Of a stretch of DNA of 8,567 bases, positions 1 through 4,940 are shown piece by piece. Numbering within the stretch: position 1 is the stretch's first letter; the number at the start of each line of letters is the position of its first letter. A model generated the notes under the pieces. The model saw only the letters and a program-made list of their open reading frames with translations. It was not told the origin of the DNA and searched no databases. The stretch is from Clostridium sp. CAG:1013 (GTDB taxonomy: Bacteria; Bacillota; Clostridia; Oscillospirales; Acutalibacteraceae): NCBI GenBank assembly GCA_000432995.1, contig HF972686.1, positions 26,453-35,019 on the forward strand. The letters are read 5' to 3'. A program made the position numbers and the translations under genes.

Positions 1-63
1 TCCCCGACGCAGTCCGGAGAGAAATTGATAGCTGGTAAACGTGTCCATAGAAAGTACTTTCAT
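1..63 (-). CDS. 5' end of a gene of uncertain function (first 21 codons)
   Basis: An ATG at 63-61 opens a frame that stays open to the window edge and reads MKVLSMDTFTSYQFLSGLRR plus one glycine. A GGAG (70-73 on the plus strand) lies 6 bases before the ATG, and a well-formed promoter lies a further 30 bases upstream, so the start is well supported although only 21 residues are visible. The 'FTxYxFLSGLR' opening resembles my recollection of the N-terminus of S9-family peptidases or acylaminoacyl-peptidases of Clostridia, where a similar phrase begins the beta-propeller domain. That assignment is a weak guess from 21 residues. No signal peptide is apparent. The gene has its own promoter and follows the terminator of the upstream SLH/transpeptidase gene, so it is not in operon with it. 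Confidence 0.6.
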   Translation of the reverse strand, partial: MKVLSMDTFTSYQFLSGLRRG

Positions 64-103
64 ATACAACTCCGTCCTTTCTCAAAAAGTAAACCTTTCC
101 CCC

Positions 104-132
104 ATTATAGGCGGAAAATCCCCTTTCCGCAA
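104..132 (-). promoter_or_regulatory. Sigma-A-type promoter for the partial gene at 1-63
   Basis: Read on the minus strand there is a perfect TATAAT (plus-strand 104-109) and a TTGCGG -35 element (127-132), separated by exactly 17 bases. Transcription would start near 97, giving a leader of about 34 bases that ends in the GGAG/ATG of the partial gene. The -35 matches the TTGACA consensus at three of six positions. The -10 match, the spacing and the position between a terminator and a start codon make this a good candidate. Confidence 0.7.
111..130. promoter_or_regulatory. Inverted repeat inside the promoter, operator candidate
   Basis: GCGGAAA (111-117), a 6-base gap and TTTCCGC (124-130) form a perfect 7+7 inverted repeat. 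It fills the spacer between -35 and -10 and overlaps four bases of the -35 element. A dimeric repressor bound here would exclude RNA polymerase, which is why I call it an operator candidate. A DNA-level role is more likely than an RNA hairpin because the repeat lies upstream of the predicted transcription start. No regulator gene is present in the window, so the ligand and protein are unknown. Confidence 0.45.
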
Positions 133-143
133 CCCATCTTCCC

Positions 144-178
144 AAAAAGAAAAGGCCCGGGGATTTCCCGGACCTTTT
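144..178 (-). terminator. Intrinsic terminator of the SLH/L,D-transpeptidase gene
   Basis: On the minus strand a 12-pair stem (plus-strand arms 150-161 and 167-178, with one G-U wobble in the RNA) closes a 5-base loop and is followed by CTTTTT (144-149). It begins 10 bases after the stop codon at 188-190. The plus strand lacks a good T-run after the stem, so the element works mainly for the minus-strand gene. Confidence 0.9.
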
Positions 179-187
179 GTGTTGTGT

Positions 188-2218
188 TTAGTGGCAGCCC
201 CGCTGCTGGCAAGCGTAATAGGCGGTGGGATCAGTGGGGTCCCAAGTATGCCAGGAGGGCAGTTTGATGCCGGTGGGCTTGGCAAGAGGCCCAGAAGTCT
301 CGATGGCGGAGATGAAAACCTGGGTGCCCAGCTGGCAGTTGTCGTAGATCCACTTGGCGTCACGGCAGCACAGCCGGATGCAGCCCAAAGACCGGGTAGT
401 GCCCAGCTGGTTGAATTCTCCCACTTCCAGATCAAAGTTGTCTCGGGTCCAGTTGGGCACCGAATGGAACAGGTAATTTCCCTGGATCTGGGTGCACCAT
501 TGAGCCCAGGTATCACCCACCATCTTCAGCCAGCGGTAGCGGGCGGGGGTGTAGTAGGTGCCGGTGGGAGTGGTTTGGCCGCAAGACACCAGCATAGCCC
601 GCACAGGAGTGTTGTACTTGCCGGTGGAGGGGTCCTTGGCGTAGATGATCAAATAGTTGGCAGGCTTATACACCTTGATGTAATAAGGTCCGCTGACTAC
701 GCCTAGGCCGGAGATATCGTTAATCAAGGTGCCGTTTTTGTAGTACCGCCGCCACTGGCCGTCCATGTGGAAGCCGTTGTAAGCCGCGCCGGTGGAGCTG
801 TCGAAAATGTAGGTCACACCGTCAATGGTGGTTTTGCCGCGAACTACTTTCCTAGTGGAGCCGTCCACATAGTAGAGGCTGTTATTTTCCCGTACCCAGT
901 GGCTTTCCACAGTGCTGGTATCCTTTTCATAGGAGTCCCACACTTCCACAGAGTTCTCTTCTTCCCCCTCTTCAGTGCCGGTTGCTTCCATGTGGTAGGT
1001 GTGAGGAGTGGAAGCCTCCACAATGGCCTCATAGGCCCAGTGAGTGGGGAACAGATCGTAGTAGTTCTTTACGTCGGTAAGCTCTTCTACACCAGCGTCG
1101 GCAGTGCGGTTCAGCATCTTGTTGATGATGCTCACAGCCTCTGCTCGGGTGATGTTCTTGTTAGGACCAAAGGTGCCGTCCGTGTAGCCGGAGATCCACC
1201 CTTGTTTGGAAGCGCTGTAAATGTAGGGAGCAGCCCAGGAGGTGTCGGCCACATCGGAGAAGGTGCTTTTGCCGGTTTCCAGGGTGCTGAATGCCATAGC
1301 GATGGTCACAAACTCCGCCCGGGTGATGTTTTTGTTGGGACCGAACGTGCCGTCCTCATAGCCGGAGACCACTCCCAGACCAGCCAGAGTCTCCACAGCT
1401 TCCGCGTACCACTGGTTGGAGGGCACATCGGGGAAGCTCTTTTTCTCCCAATCACTGGAGAGCAGCAGCTTATAGAACATGGTCACAGCTTCCGCGCGGG
1501 TGACGGATTTATTAGGGAGGAACAGCCCGGTGTTGTAGCCGGACATATACGCCACATGTTCTTCCGTATTCAGCAGATCGCCCACTTCTCGAGACCACCG
1601 AGCGGTGTAGGTCACGTCACCTGTGACGGTGATGGTGGCAGGATCCACCGGATTGCCGTCCTTATCAAACCAGCCCAGAGTGGTAGCGGCGGGCAGATCG
1701 GGAATGGAAGGCACCTGAGTGGGCAGCTGACCTTCTTCTACTTCAAAAGTGGTGGTGCCGAAACTGCCCATCTGGAAGGTAATGGTATACCGGGCAGGCT
1801 CCGGTTCTTCAGGCTCTTCCGGTTCTTCCGGATTCTCGGGGTCGGAAGGATCTTCCTCGTCGGAGGGACCTTCGTTGTCGGGGGTTTCCTCAGAGTCGGG
1901 ATTCACTTCCGGCTGGGAGGGCTCCTCAGACGTTTGGTCGTCCCCTTCGGAGAAGGTCTCCTCCTGGGTTTGGCTGTCCTGAAGATCTCCCTCGAAGGGT
2001 TCTTCCTCCGGCAGGCCCTGACCTAAGCCGGGCACCTGGCTGGAGATGGACTCCGTTCCCGAACTGGGAGGGGGAGCGTTCAGCTCTTGGCCGACGGATC
2101 CGGGAAGCTCCTGGGCAAAGACGGTAAAGCCAGGGCCTTCCAGGGCCATGACGCCGCAGAGGGCCAGAGTGAAAAGAGAGGTGATAACGCGATGCAGTTT
2201 GTGGCGGTGTTTTTTCAT
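188..2218 (-). CDS. Secreted SLH-domain L,D-transpeptidase (YkuD family)
   Basis: This 676-residue protein is predicted to be exported, held on the cell wall through its SLH repeats, and to crosslink or modify peptidoglycan. Residues 1-35 form a signal peptide: basic start, hydrophobic core, and a VFA-QE cleavage site. Residues 71-141 are an acidic, proline-rich linker ending in repeated EEP. Residues 142-209 resemble a Listeria-Bacteroides/InlB-type beta repeat. Three SLH repeats follow (about 213-254, 260-312, 319-371); the second and third share the identical stretch TFGPNKNITRAE. A half-repeat with the phrase HWAYEAI lies near 380-402. Residues 440-500 are tyrosine/glycine-rich and resemble choline-binding-type wall repeats. 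Residues 511-637 are the YkuD domain, with His585 and the nucleophile Cys613 in SLGCIRL. The family usually has SHGC; here Leu replaces that His. Eight cysteines lie between 546 and 675. The start follows a modest GGAG 9 bases upstream. The gene is a single unit ending at a strong terminator. Confidence 0.93.
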   Translation of the reverse strand: MKKHRHKLHRVITSLFTLALCGVMALEGPGFTVFAQELPGSVGQELNAPPPSSGTESISSQVPGLGQGLPEEEPFEGDLQDSQTQEETFSEGDDQTSEEPSQPEVNPDSEETPDNEGPSDEEDPSDPENPEEPEEPEEPEPARYTITFQMGSFGTTTFEVEEGQLPTQVPSIPDLPAATTLGWFDKDGNPVDPATITVTGDVTYTARWSREVGDLLNTEEHVAYMSGYNTGLFLPNKSVTRAEAVTMFYKLLLSSDWEKKSFPDVPSNQWYAEAVETLAGLGVVSGYEDGTFGPNKNITRAEFVTIAMAFSTLETGKSTFSDVADTSWAAPYIYSASKQGWISGYTDGTFGPNKNITRAEAVSIINKMLNRTADAGVEELTDVKNYYDLFPTHWAYEAIVEASTPHTYHMEATGTEEGEEENSVEVWDSYEKDTSTVESHWVRENNSLYYVDGSTRKVVRGKTTIDGVTYIFDSSTGAAYNGFHMDGQWRRYYKNGTLINDISGLGVVSGPYYIKVYKPANYLIIYAKDPSTGKYNTPVRAMLVSCGQTTPTGTYYTPARYRWLKMVGDTWAQWCTQIQGNYLFHSVPNWTRDNFDLEVGEFNQLGTTRSLGCIRLCCRDAKWIYDNCQLGTQVFISAIETSGPLAKPTGIKLPSWHTWDPTDPTAYYACQQRGCH
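1106..1582 (-). repeat. Three tandem SLH repeats within the transpeptidase gene
   Basis: Codons 213-371 encode three SLH units. Each carries a 'GY..G.F.PNK..TRAE' core: GYNTGLFLPNKSVTRAE, GYEDGTFGPNKNITRAE and GYTDGTFGPNKNITRAE. The second (1313-1348) and third (1139-1174) copies of the 12-residue core are identical in protein but differ at several third codon positions, so the duplication is old rather than recent. Triplets of SLH repeats normally bind pyruvylated secondary cell-wall polymer, which would anchor the enzyme non-covalently. Confidence 0.85.
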
Positions 2219-2245
2219 AACGCAGTTCTCCGTTCCTCAAGTGAG

Positions 2246-2261
2246 AGATAGATCTCTATCT
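2246..2261. promoter_or_regulatory. Inverted repeat in the transpeptidase leader
   Basis: AGATAG (2246-2251), four bases, CTATCT (2256-2261) form a perfect 6+6 inverted repeat. It starts about 7 bases downstream of the predicted transcription start of the minus-strand gene, so it could be a regulator site or a small hairpin in the leader. It is AT-rich and short, so chance is possible. Confidence 0.3.
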
Positions 2262-2275
2262 GATTTATGATTCCT

Positions 2276-2281
2276 ATTATA
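2276..2281 (-). promoter_or_regulatory. -10 element of the SLH/transpeptidase promoter
   Basis: A perfect TATAAT on the minus strand lies 57 bases before the ATG. The hexamer 17 bases upstream reads TTTCCT, a poor -35, and no TG extension is present. The promoter is therefore either weak or activator-dependent. Confidence 0.45.
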
Positions 2282-2409
2282 AGGCAAGATGGACAGGAAG
2301 GAAAGAAAAATATGGTTTACAAAATTTAGGGAAATTGAACGGATTGCTCAAAAAGGGCAAAGGACAAGGGCTCCCATGGCGTGGCATGTCGTCCTGGGGT
2401 AAAAATTTT

Positions 2410-2438
2410 TGCGCCGGACTGTATCCTATGGTATAATA
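2410..2438 (+). promoter_or_regulatory. Promoter of the GpsA-like gene, extended -10
   Basis: TTGCGC (2410-2415), a 17-base spacer and TATAAT (2433-2438) preceded by TGG (2430-2432) form an extended -10 promoter. Transcription would start near 2445, leaving a leader of about 110 bases before the ATG at 2556. Confidence 0.75.
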
Positions 2439-2471
2439 AAAGCAAGCACCGATATGGCGGCGCGGACGTGC

Positions 2472-2523
2472 GCTGCCGTGCAGAACAGCGCGGGCAAAGC
2501 CCGCCGTCCAAGGGGGCGGCAGC
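2472..2523 (+). promoter_or_regulatory. GC-rich structured 5' leader of the GpsA-like gene
   Basis: GCTGCCG (2472-2478) can pair with CGGCAGC (2517-2523). Nested inside is a hairpin with a perfect 6-pair stem GCGGGC/GCCCGC (2490-2495 and 2499-2504) around an AAA loop. The outer helix ends 19 bases before the ribosome-binding site AGGAGG (2543-2548). I do not recognise the consensus of any riboswitch I know. No T-run follows the stems, so it does not look like a terminator. It may be a regulatory leader or simply stable GC-rich RNA. Confidence 0.35.
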
Positions 2524-2555
2524 TGTGATACGATGAAAACCCAGGAGGTGGCTCA

Positions 2556-3512
2556 ATGGAAGTGTCAGTGATCGGCTGCGGCAGATGGGGAACGTTTCTG
2601 GCTTGGTATCTGGACCGTTCCGGCCAGGAGGTAACTCTCTACGGGCGGAAGGGGTCCCAACGGATGGAGACCTTGATGGAGACCCGCACCAACGGGGTGA
2701 CCATTCTGCCAGAAAGCGTGGGCCTGACCTACAGCCTGGAAGAAGCCTTGAAACGAGACACTTTGGTGATCTCCGTGGGCTCCCAGGGACTGCGGGGGCT
2801 GCTGCGGGAGATCGCCGCCCTGTGTCCCGGCGCGGAAAAGCGGCTGGTACTGTGCATGAAGGGCTTGGAGACCACCACAGGGAAGCGGCTTTCCACCATC
2901 GTGGAGGAAGAACTTCCTGCCGCCAGGGTGGCGGTGTGGCTGGGGCCGGGCCATGTGCAGGAGTTCACCGCTGGGGTGCCCAACTGCATGGTCATCGACA
3001 GCCAAGACGAGGAACTGAAAGAGGAGCTGATCTCCGCCTTTTCCAGCGAGCTGATCCGATTCTACTACGGCAGCGACCTGATCGGAAACGAGATCGGTGG
3101 GGCGTCCAAGAACGTGATCGGCATTGCCGCGGGCATGCTGGACGGGCTTCATCTGTCCTCCCTGAAAGGGGCGCTCATGAGCCGGGGCACCCGGGAGATC
3201 GCCCGGCTGATCCAGGCTTTGGGAGGCAGCGAGCTTTCCGCCTATGGCCTGTGCCATCTGGGTGACTACGAAGCCACCGTCTTTTCTAAGTACAGTCACA
3301 ACCGCCGGTACGGGGAAGCCTTGGTGCTGGGAGAACCCTACCACGAACTGGCGGAGGGCTGTGCCACGGTGCAAGCCCTGGTGAAACTGGGAGAGGAGTA
3401 CAACGTGTCCCTGCCCATCTGCAAAGGGGTGTACCGGGTGCTGTACCAGGGGGCCGATCCCCGGGAGACCTTGGATAAACTGTTCTCCCGCAGCCTGAAG
3501 CAGGAGTTTTAA
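2556..3512 (+). CDS. GpsA-like NAD(P)-dependent glycerol-3-phosphate dehydrogenase
   Basis: The 318-residue protein has the length and motif order of GpsA, which reduces dihydroxyacetone phosphate to sn-glycerol 3-phosphate for phospholipid synthesis in the cytoplasm. Visible features are the Rossmann nucleotide loop G7-C-G-R-W-G12, Lys102 in MKGLE, the GPGHVQEFTAGVP segment (130-142) matching the family 'GP.FA.E...G.P' region, the catalytic-lysine motif GGASKNVIGIAAG (Lys185), Asp237 in LGDYEAT, and HNRRYG (248-253), which corresponds to the substrate-binding NRR.G. It departs from typical GpsA: the usual G.GDL..T reads CHLGDYEAT, and S.NRR reads SHNRR. It may be a divergent paralogue with the same or a shifted substrate, so I give no symbol. 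The ATG has AGGAGG 7 bases upstream. The gene is a single unit with its own promoter and a terminator 18 bases after the stop. Confidence 0.88.
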   Translation: MEVSVIGCGRWGTFLAWYLDRSGQEVTLYGRKGSQRMETLMETRTNGVTILPESVGLTYSLEEALKRDTLVISVGSQGLRGLLREIAALCPGAEKRLVLCMKGLETTTGKRLSTIVEEELPAARVAVWLGPGHVQEFTAGVPNCMVIDSQDEELKEELISAFSSELIRFYYGSDLIGNEIGGASKNVIGIAAGMLDGLHLSSLKGALMSRGTREIARLIQALGGSELSAYGLCHLGDYEATVFSKYSHNRRYGEALVLGEPYHELAEGCATVQALVKLGEEYNVSLPICKGVYRVLYQGADPRETLDKLFSRSLKQEF

Positions 3513-3521
3513 AGGTTTAAG

Positions 3522-3566
3522 GTATAAAAGAGGACCGCAAGGCGTACTTGCGGCCCTTTTTGTTTT
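3522..3566. terminator. Bidirectional terminator between convergent genes
   Basis: Arms AGGACCGCAAG (3531-3541) and CTTGCGGCCCT (3547-3557) enclose a 5-base loop. In plus-strand RNA there is one A-C mismatch, and the stem is followed by a T-rich TTTTGTTTT. In minus-strand RNA the mismatch becomes a G-U wobble and the stem is followed by CTTTTATA. The hairpin thus serves the GpsA-like gene ending at 3512 and the phosphoribosyltransferase-like gene ending at 3577. Confidence 0.88.
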
Positions 3567-3576
3567 GCCGAAAGTC

Positions 3577-4215
3577 TTACAGCTTGGAATAGCCGTAGCC
3601 GTTGACCAGAGCATCCAGCTTCTGGTTGGCTTTGCACAGGGGGCAGTCGTGGTTGGCGTAGGTGGCGTAGCCGGGGATATCCTCGGGGCCGAACACCGAC
3701 TGGATGGGCATGCCTTCCACCTGATCCAGGGCGCTGAAGATAGCGGCCACGCCTACGGTGGGGCCGCCGTAATACTGGACGCACTCCATGGCCTTGCGGG
3801 CGCTGATGCCAGTGGTGACGGAGGCAGGCAGAATGAGAACATGCTTGTCCCGAACCATGGGCTGAAGGTTATCCCGGAAGATCATCTGGCCATTGGCGTC
3901 ATGCTCGGGGGTGATGACATAGATGGTTTGATGGGCGTTGATGGAAACGAATCCCGCCCGGCTCAGTTCCTGGGCCAGGTATGCGCCGATGATCTGGGTG
4001 CCGTCCAGGCAGAGAATGGTATCCACGATGGTGGAGGCCAGGTAATGCTGCACCAGAGCCTGAGCAGCCAGCTCCGCCTCACTCTGGCGAGTCTTTAAGG
4101 TAGTCATGTCCAGATAGCAGTTGATGTGGGAGTGATTGGTGGCAAAGTGGCCGTGGATCAATTTCAGCGGCACGCTTCCGGTCTGAGACAGGATTTTCGT
4201 CGTGTAAGTTTCCAT
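3577..4215 (-). CDS. Orotate-phosphoribosyltransferase-like protein with altered PRPP loop
   Basis: This 212-residue cytoplasmic protein has a type-I phosphoribosyltransferase layout close to OPRT: an N-terminal GHFATNHSHINCYLDM segment (22-37) like the OPRT 'G.H...HS..Y.D' region, a DTILCLDGTQIIGAYLA strand/loop (65-81), and a PRPP-loop region VLILPASVTTG (126-136). Active enzymes of this fold normally have two acidic residues before the TTG; here they are Pro-Ala-Ser. The C-terminus holds CPLC (Cys191, Cys194) in a short tail that could bind metal. I recall similar proteins, annotated as OPRT, in gut Clostridia that also lack the acidic pair, so it may be a conserved ligand-binding or regulatory relative rather than a true PyrE. 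The start is set by AGGAGG (plus-strand 4225-4230), 9 bases before the ATG at 4215. An in-frame ATG at 4239 lies upstream of that site and is unlikely to be used. Its own promoter lies at 4276-4304. Confidence 0.82.
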   Translation of the reverse strand: METYTTKILSQTGSVPLKLIHGHFATNHSHINCYLDMTTLKTRQSEAELAAQALVQHYLASTIVDTILCLDGTQIIGAYLAQELSRAGFVSINAHQTIYVITPEHDANGQMIFRDNLQPMVRDKHVLILPASVTTGISARKAMECVQYYGGPTVGVAAIFSALDQVEGMPIQSVFGPEDIPGYATYANHDCPLCKANQKLDALVNGYGYSKL

Positions 4216-4224
4216 AGGTTCTAG

Positions 4225-4230
4225 CCTCCT
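4225..4230 (-). promoter_or_regulatory. Ribosome-binding site that fixes the phosphoribosyltransferase-like start
   Basis: On the minus strand AGGAGG is followed by 9 bases and the ATG at 4215. The in-frame ATG at 4239 precedes this site and has no good Shine-Dalgarno of its own, so the shorter protein is preferred. Confidence 0.8.
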
Positions 4231-4240
4231 ACCGCCCATT

Positions 4241-4255
4241 CCGCTTAGTCAGCGG
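4241..4255 (-). promoter_or_regulatory. Small leader hairpin before the phosphoribosyltransferase-like gene
   Basis: CCGCT (4241-4245) and AGCGG (4251-4255) pair across a 5-base loop in the leader between the predicted start of transcription (near 4268) and the ribosome-binding site. There is no T-run, so it is not a terminator. Its role, if any, is unknown. Confidence 0.3.
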
Positions 4256-4275
4256 ATGAAGGGGTATTTTTATTA

Positions 4276-4304
4276 ATTATACCAACTATTATAGAAAAAT
4301 ACAA
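4276..4304 (-). promoter_or_regulatory. Promoter of the phosphoribosyltransferase-like gene
   Basis: On the minus strand TTGTAT (plus 4299-4304), a 17-base spacer and TATAAT (4276-4281) preceded by TGG make an extended -10 promoter. A second TATAAT lies in the spacer on the same strand but lacks a convincing -35. The flanking DNA is strongly AT-rich, as expected of a divergent promoter region. Confidence 0.75.
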
Positions 4305-4389
4305 GATGTTTCCAGCCTGTTTTTATTATTTTACCCCAATAATTTGCCAAAATGTGTGGAGAATACAGAGCAAAATACCAAGTTTCGCG

Positions 4390-4418
4390 TTGACGGTTAT
4401 TTGTTTCTATGCTAAACT
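4390..4418 (+). promoter_or_regulatory. Promoter of the small membrane protein gene
   Basis: TTGACG (4390-4395), 17 bases and TAAACT (4413-4418) preceded by TGC (4410-4412) form an extended -10 promoter. Transcription from near 4425 gives a leader of roughly 33 bases containing only the ribosome-binding site. Confidence 0.75.
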
Positions 4419-4457
4419 AGAATTGTAGAGGTATTATTTGTAGAGGAGGGATGTCTT

Positions 4458-4838
4458 GTGAAAAAAGGTTGGAAGGTTCTGATTGTGGGATTGGTCCTTG
4501 GAGGCTTGGAGCTTGGTGCCGCTGGGATCCTGTCCGGGGTGGCCAAAGTGTCCGGCTTTGAGGATGCCGCGTTCCTTCTGGGGTTGGTCACTCTTATGGT
4601 GGGGCTGCTTGCCATGTTCGGCGTGTCCCGTGTTCACGGGGGAGCGTCTGTGAGCGGCACCAATGCGGTGGCCCAAACGGCATTTGCCTGCCAGGTTGCT
4701 TTTGAGGAGCAGCGTATTCTCAGTAAAATGACATCCGGTGCCCGGAGCCGGCTCTCTCGGGTCTCCACGGGAAGTCTGGCACTGTTGGTTGCCGCCGTAG
4801 TGGTTTGGATGGGATTTGGCATCAGCCTTCTGTTTTAA
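4458..4838 (+). CDS. Small protein with three membrane segments, function unknown
   Basis: This 126-residue protein starts at a GTG, chosen because AGGAGG (4444-4449) lies 8 bases upstream; the nearer ATG at 4451 is out of frame and only 1 base from the site. Hydrophobic segments span about 7-27 and 36-56, and after a polar stretch a third spans 104-125 up to the C-terminus. The short loop between the first two segments reads SGVAKVSGFEDA. The middle region (57-103) is polar and basic near its end (RSRLSRVS). I do not recognise the family with confidence; the size and topology recall small Firmicutes membrane proteins such as DUF3899, but that is only a resemblance. It has its own promoter and terminator, faces away from the phosphoribosyltransferase-like gene and converges on the sugar transporter, so context gives no functional clue. 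Confidence 0.8.
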   Translation: MKKGWKVLIVGLVLGGLELGAAGILSGVAKVSGFEDAAFLLGLVTLMVGLLAMFGVSRVHGGASVSGTNAVAQTAFACQVAFEEQRILSKMTSGARSRLSRVSTGSLALLVAAVVVWMGFGISLLF

Positions 4839-4852
4839 GATTGTTCCAATTT

Positions 4853-4891
4853 GCCCCAGCTTTTTCTCGTAAGAAGCTGGGGCTTTCTTAT
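4853..4891 (+). terminator. Intrinsic terminator of the small membrane protein gene
   Basis: GCCCCAGCTT (4853-4862) pairs perfectly with AAGCTGGGGC (4874-4883) and is followed by TTTCTTAT. It lies 14 bases after the stop codon. The minus-strand tail is poor in T, so it acts mainly on plus-strand transcription. Confidence 0.88.
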
Positions 4892-4900
4892 GCCTGAAGC

Positions 4901-4940
4901 AAAAAAGATCGGCCCTCCCAAAATGGGAGAGCCGATCTTT
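4901..4940 (-). terminator. Terminator of the ABC sugar-transporter operon
   Basis: A 17-pair stem with one mismatch (arms 4904-4920 and 4924-4940) closes a 3-base loop and, on the minus strand, runs into a TTTTTT tract. It is the first strong terminator downstream of the LplC-like permease and stands tail to tail with the plus-strand terminator at 4853-4891. Confidence 0.92.

Larger units (their letters stand above)
2219..2555. other. Divergent intergenic control region (337 bases)
   Basis: This gap separates the minus-strand SLH/transpeptidase gene from the plus-strand GpsA-like gene. Starting from the transpeptidase side it holds that gene's ribosome-binding site and leader, an inverted repeat (2246-2261), a -10 element (2276-2281), about 130 bases in which I recognise nothing (2282-2409, purine-rich on the plus strand at first), the plus-strand promoter (2410-2438) and a GC-rich structured leader (2445-2523). 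No reading frame within it has a ribosome-binding site and start of its own that I would defend. Confidence 0.7.

Noticed and set aside
41..706. A 221-codon plus-strand frame spanning the promoter and terminator region at the left edge
   Set aside because: It runs through a promoter, a terminator and the end of the transpeptidase gene and shows no domain.
767..2026. A 419-codon open frame on the plus strand, antisense to the SLH/transpeptidase gene
   Set aside because: It has no ribosome-binding site or recognisable domain, and its composition is the complement of a gene with clear domains. The opposite strand explains it fully.
2340..2400. A possible hairpin around the CCATGG palindrome before the GpsA-like promoter
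   Set aside because: The arms pair over only a few bases with a large loop, and it lies upstream of the likely transcription start.
2326..2556. A 76-codon minus-strand frame in the divergent intergenic region
   Set aside because: It has no ribosome-binding site, overlaps the plus-strand promoter and leader, and resembles nothing I know.
2565..3614. A 349-codon minus-strand frame opposite the GpsA-like gene
   Set aside because: It crosses the bidirectional terminator and the end of the neighbouring gene, and its His/Gln/Gly-rich product is typical of an antisense shadow in GC-rich DNA.
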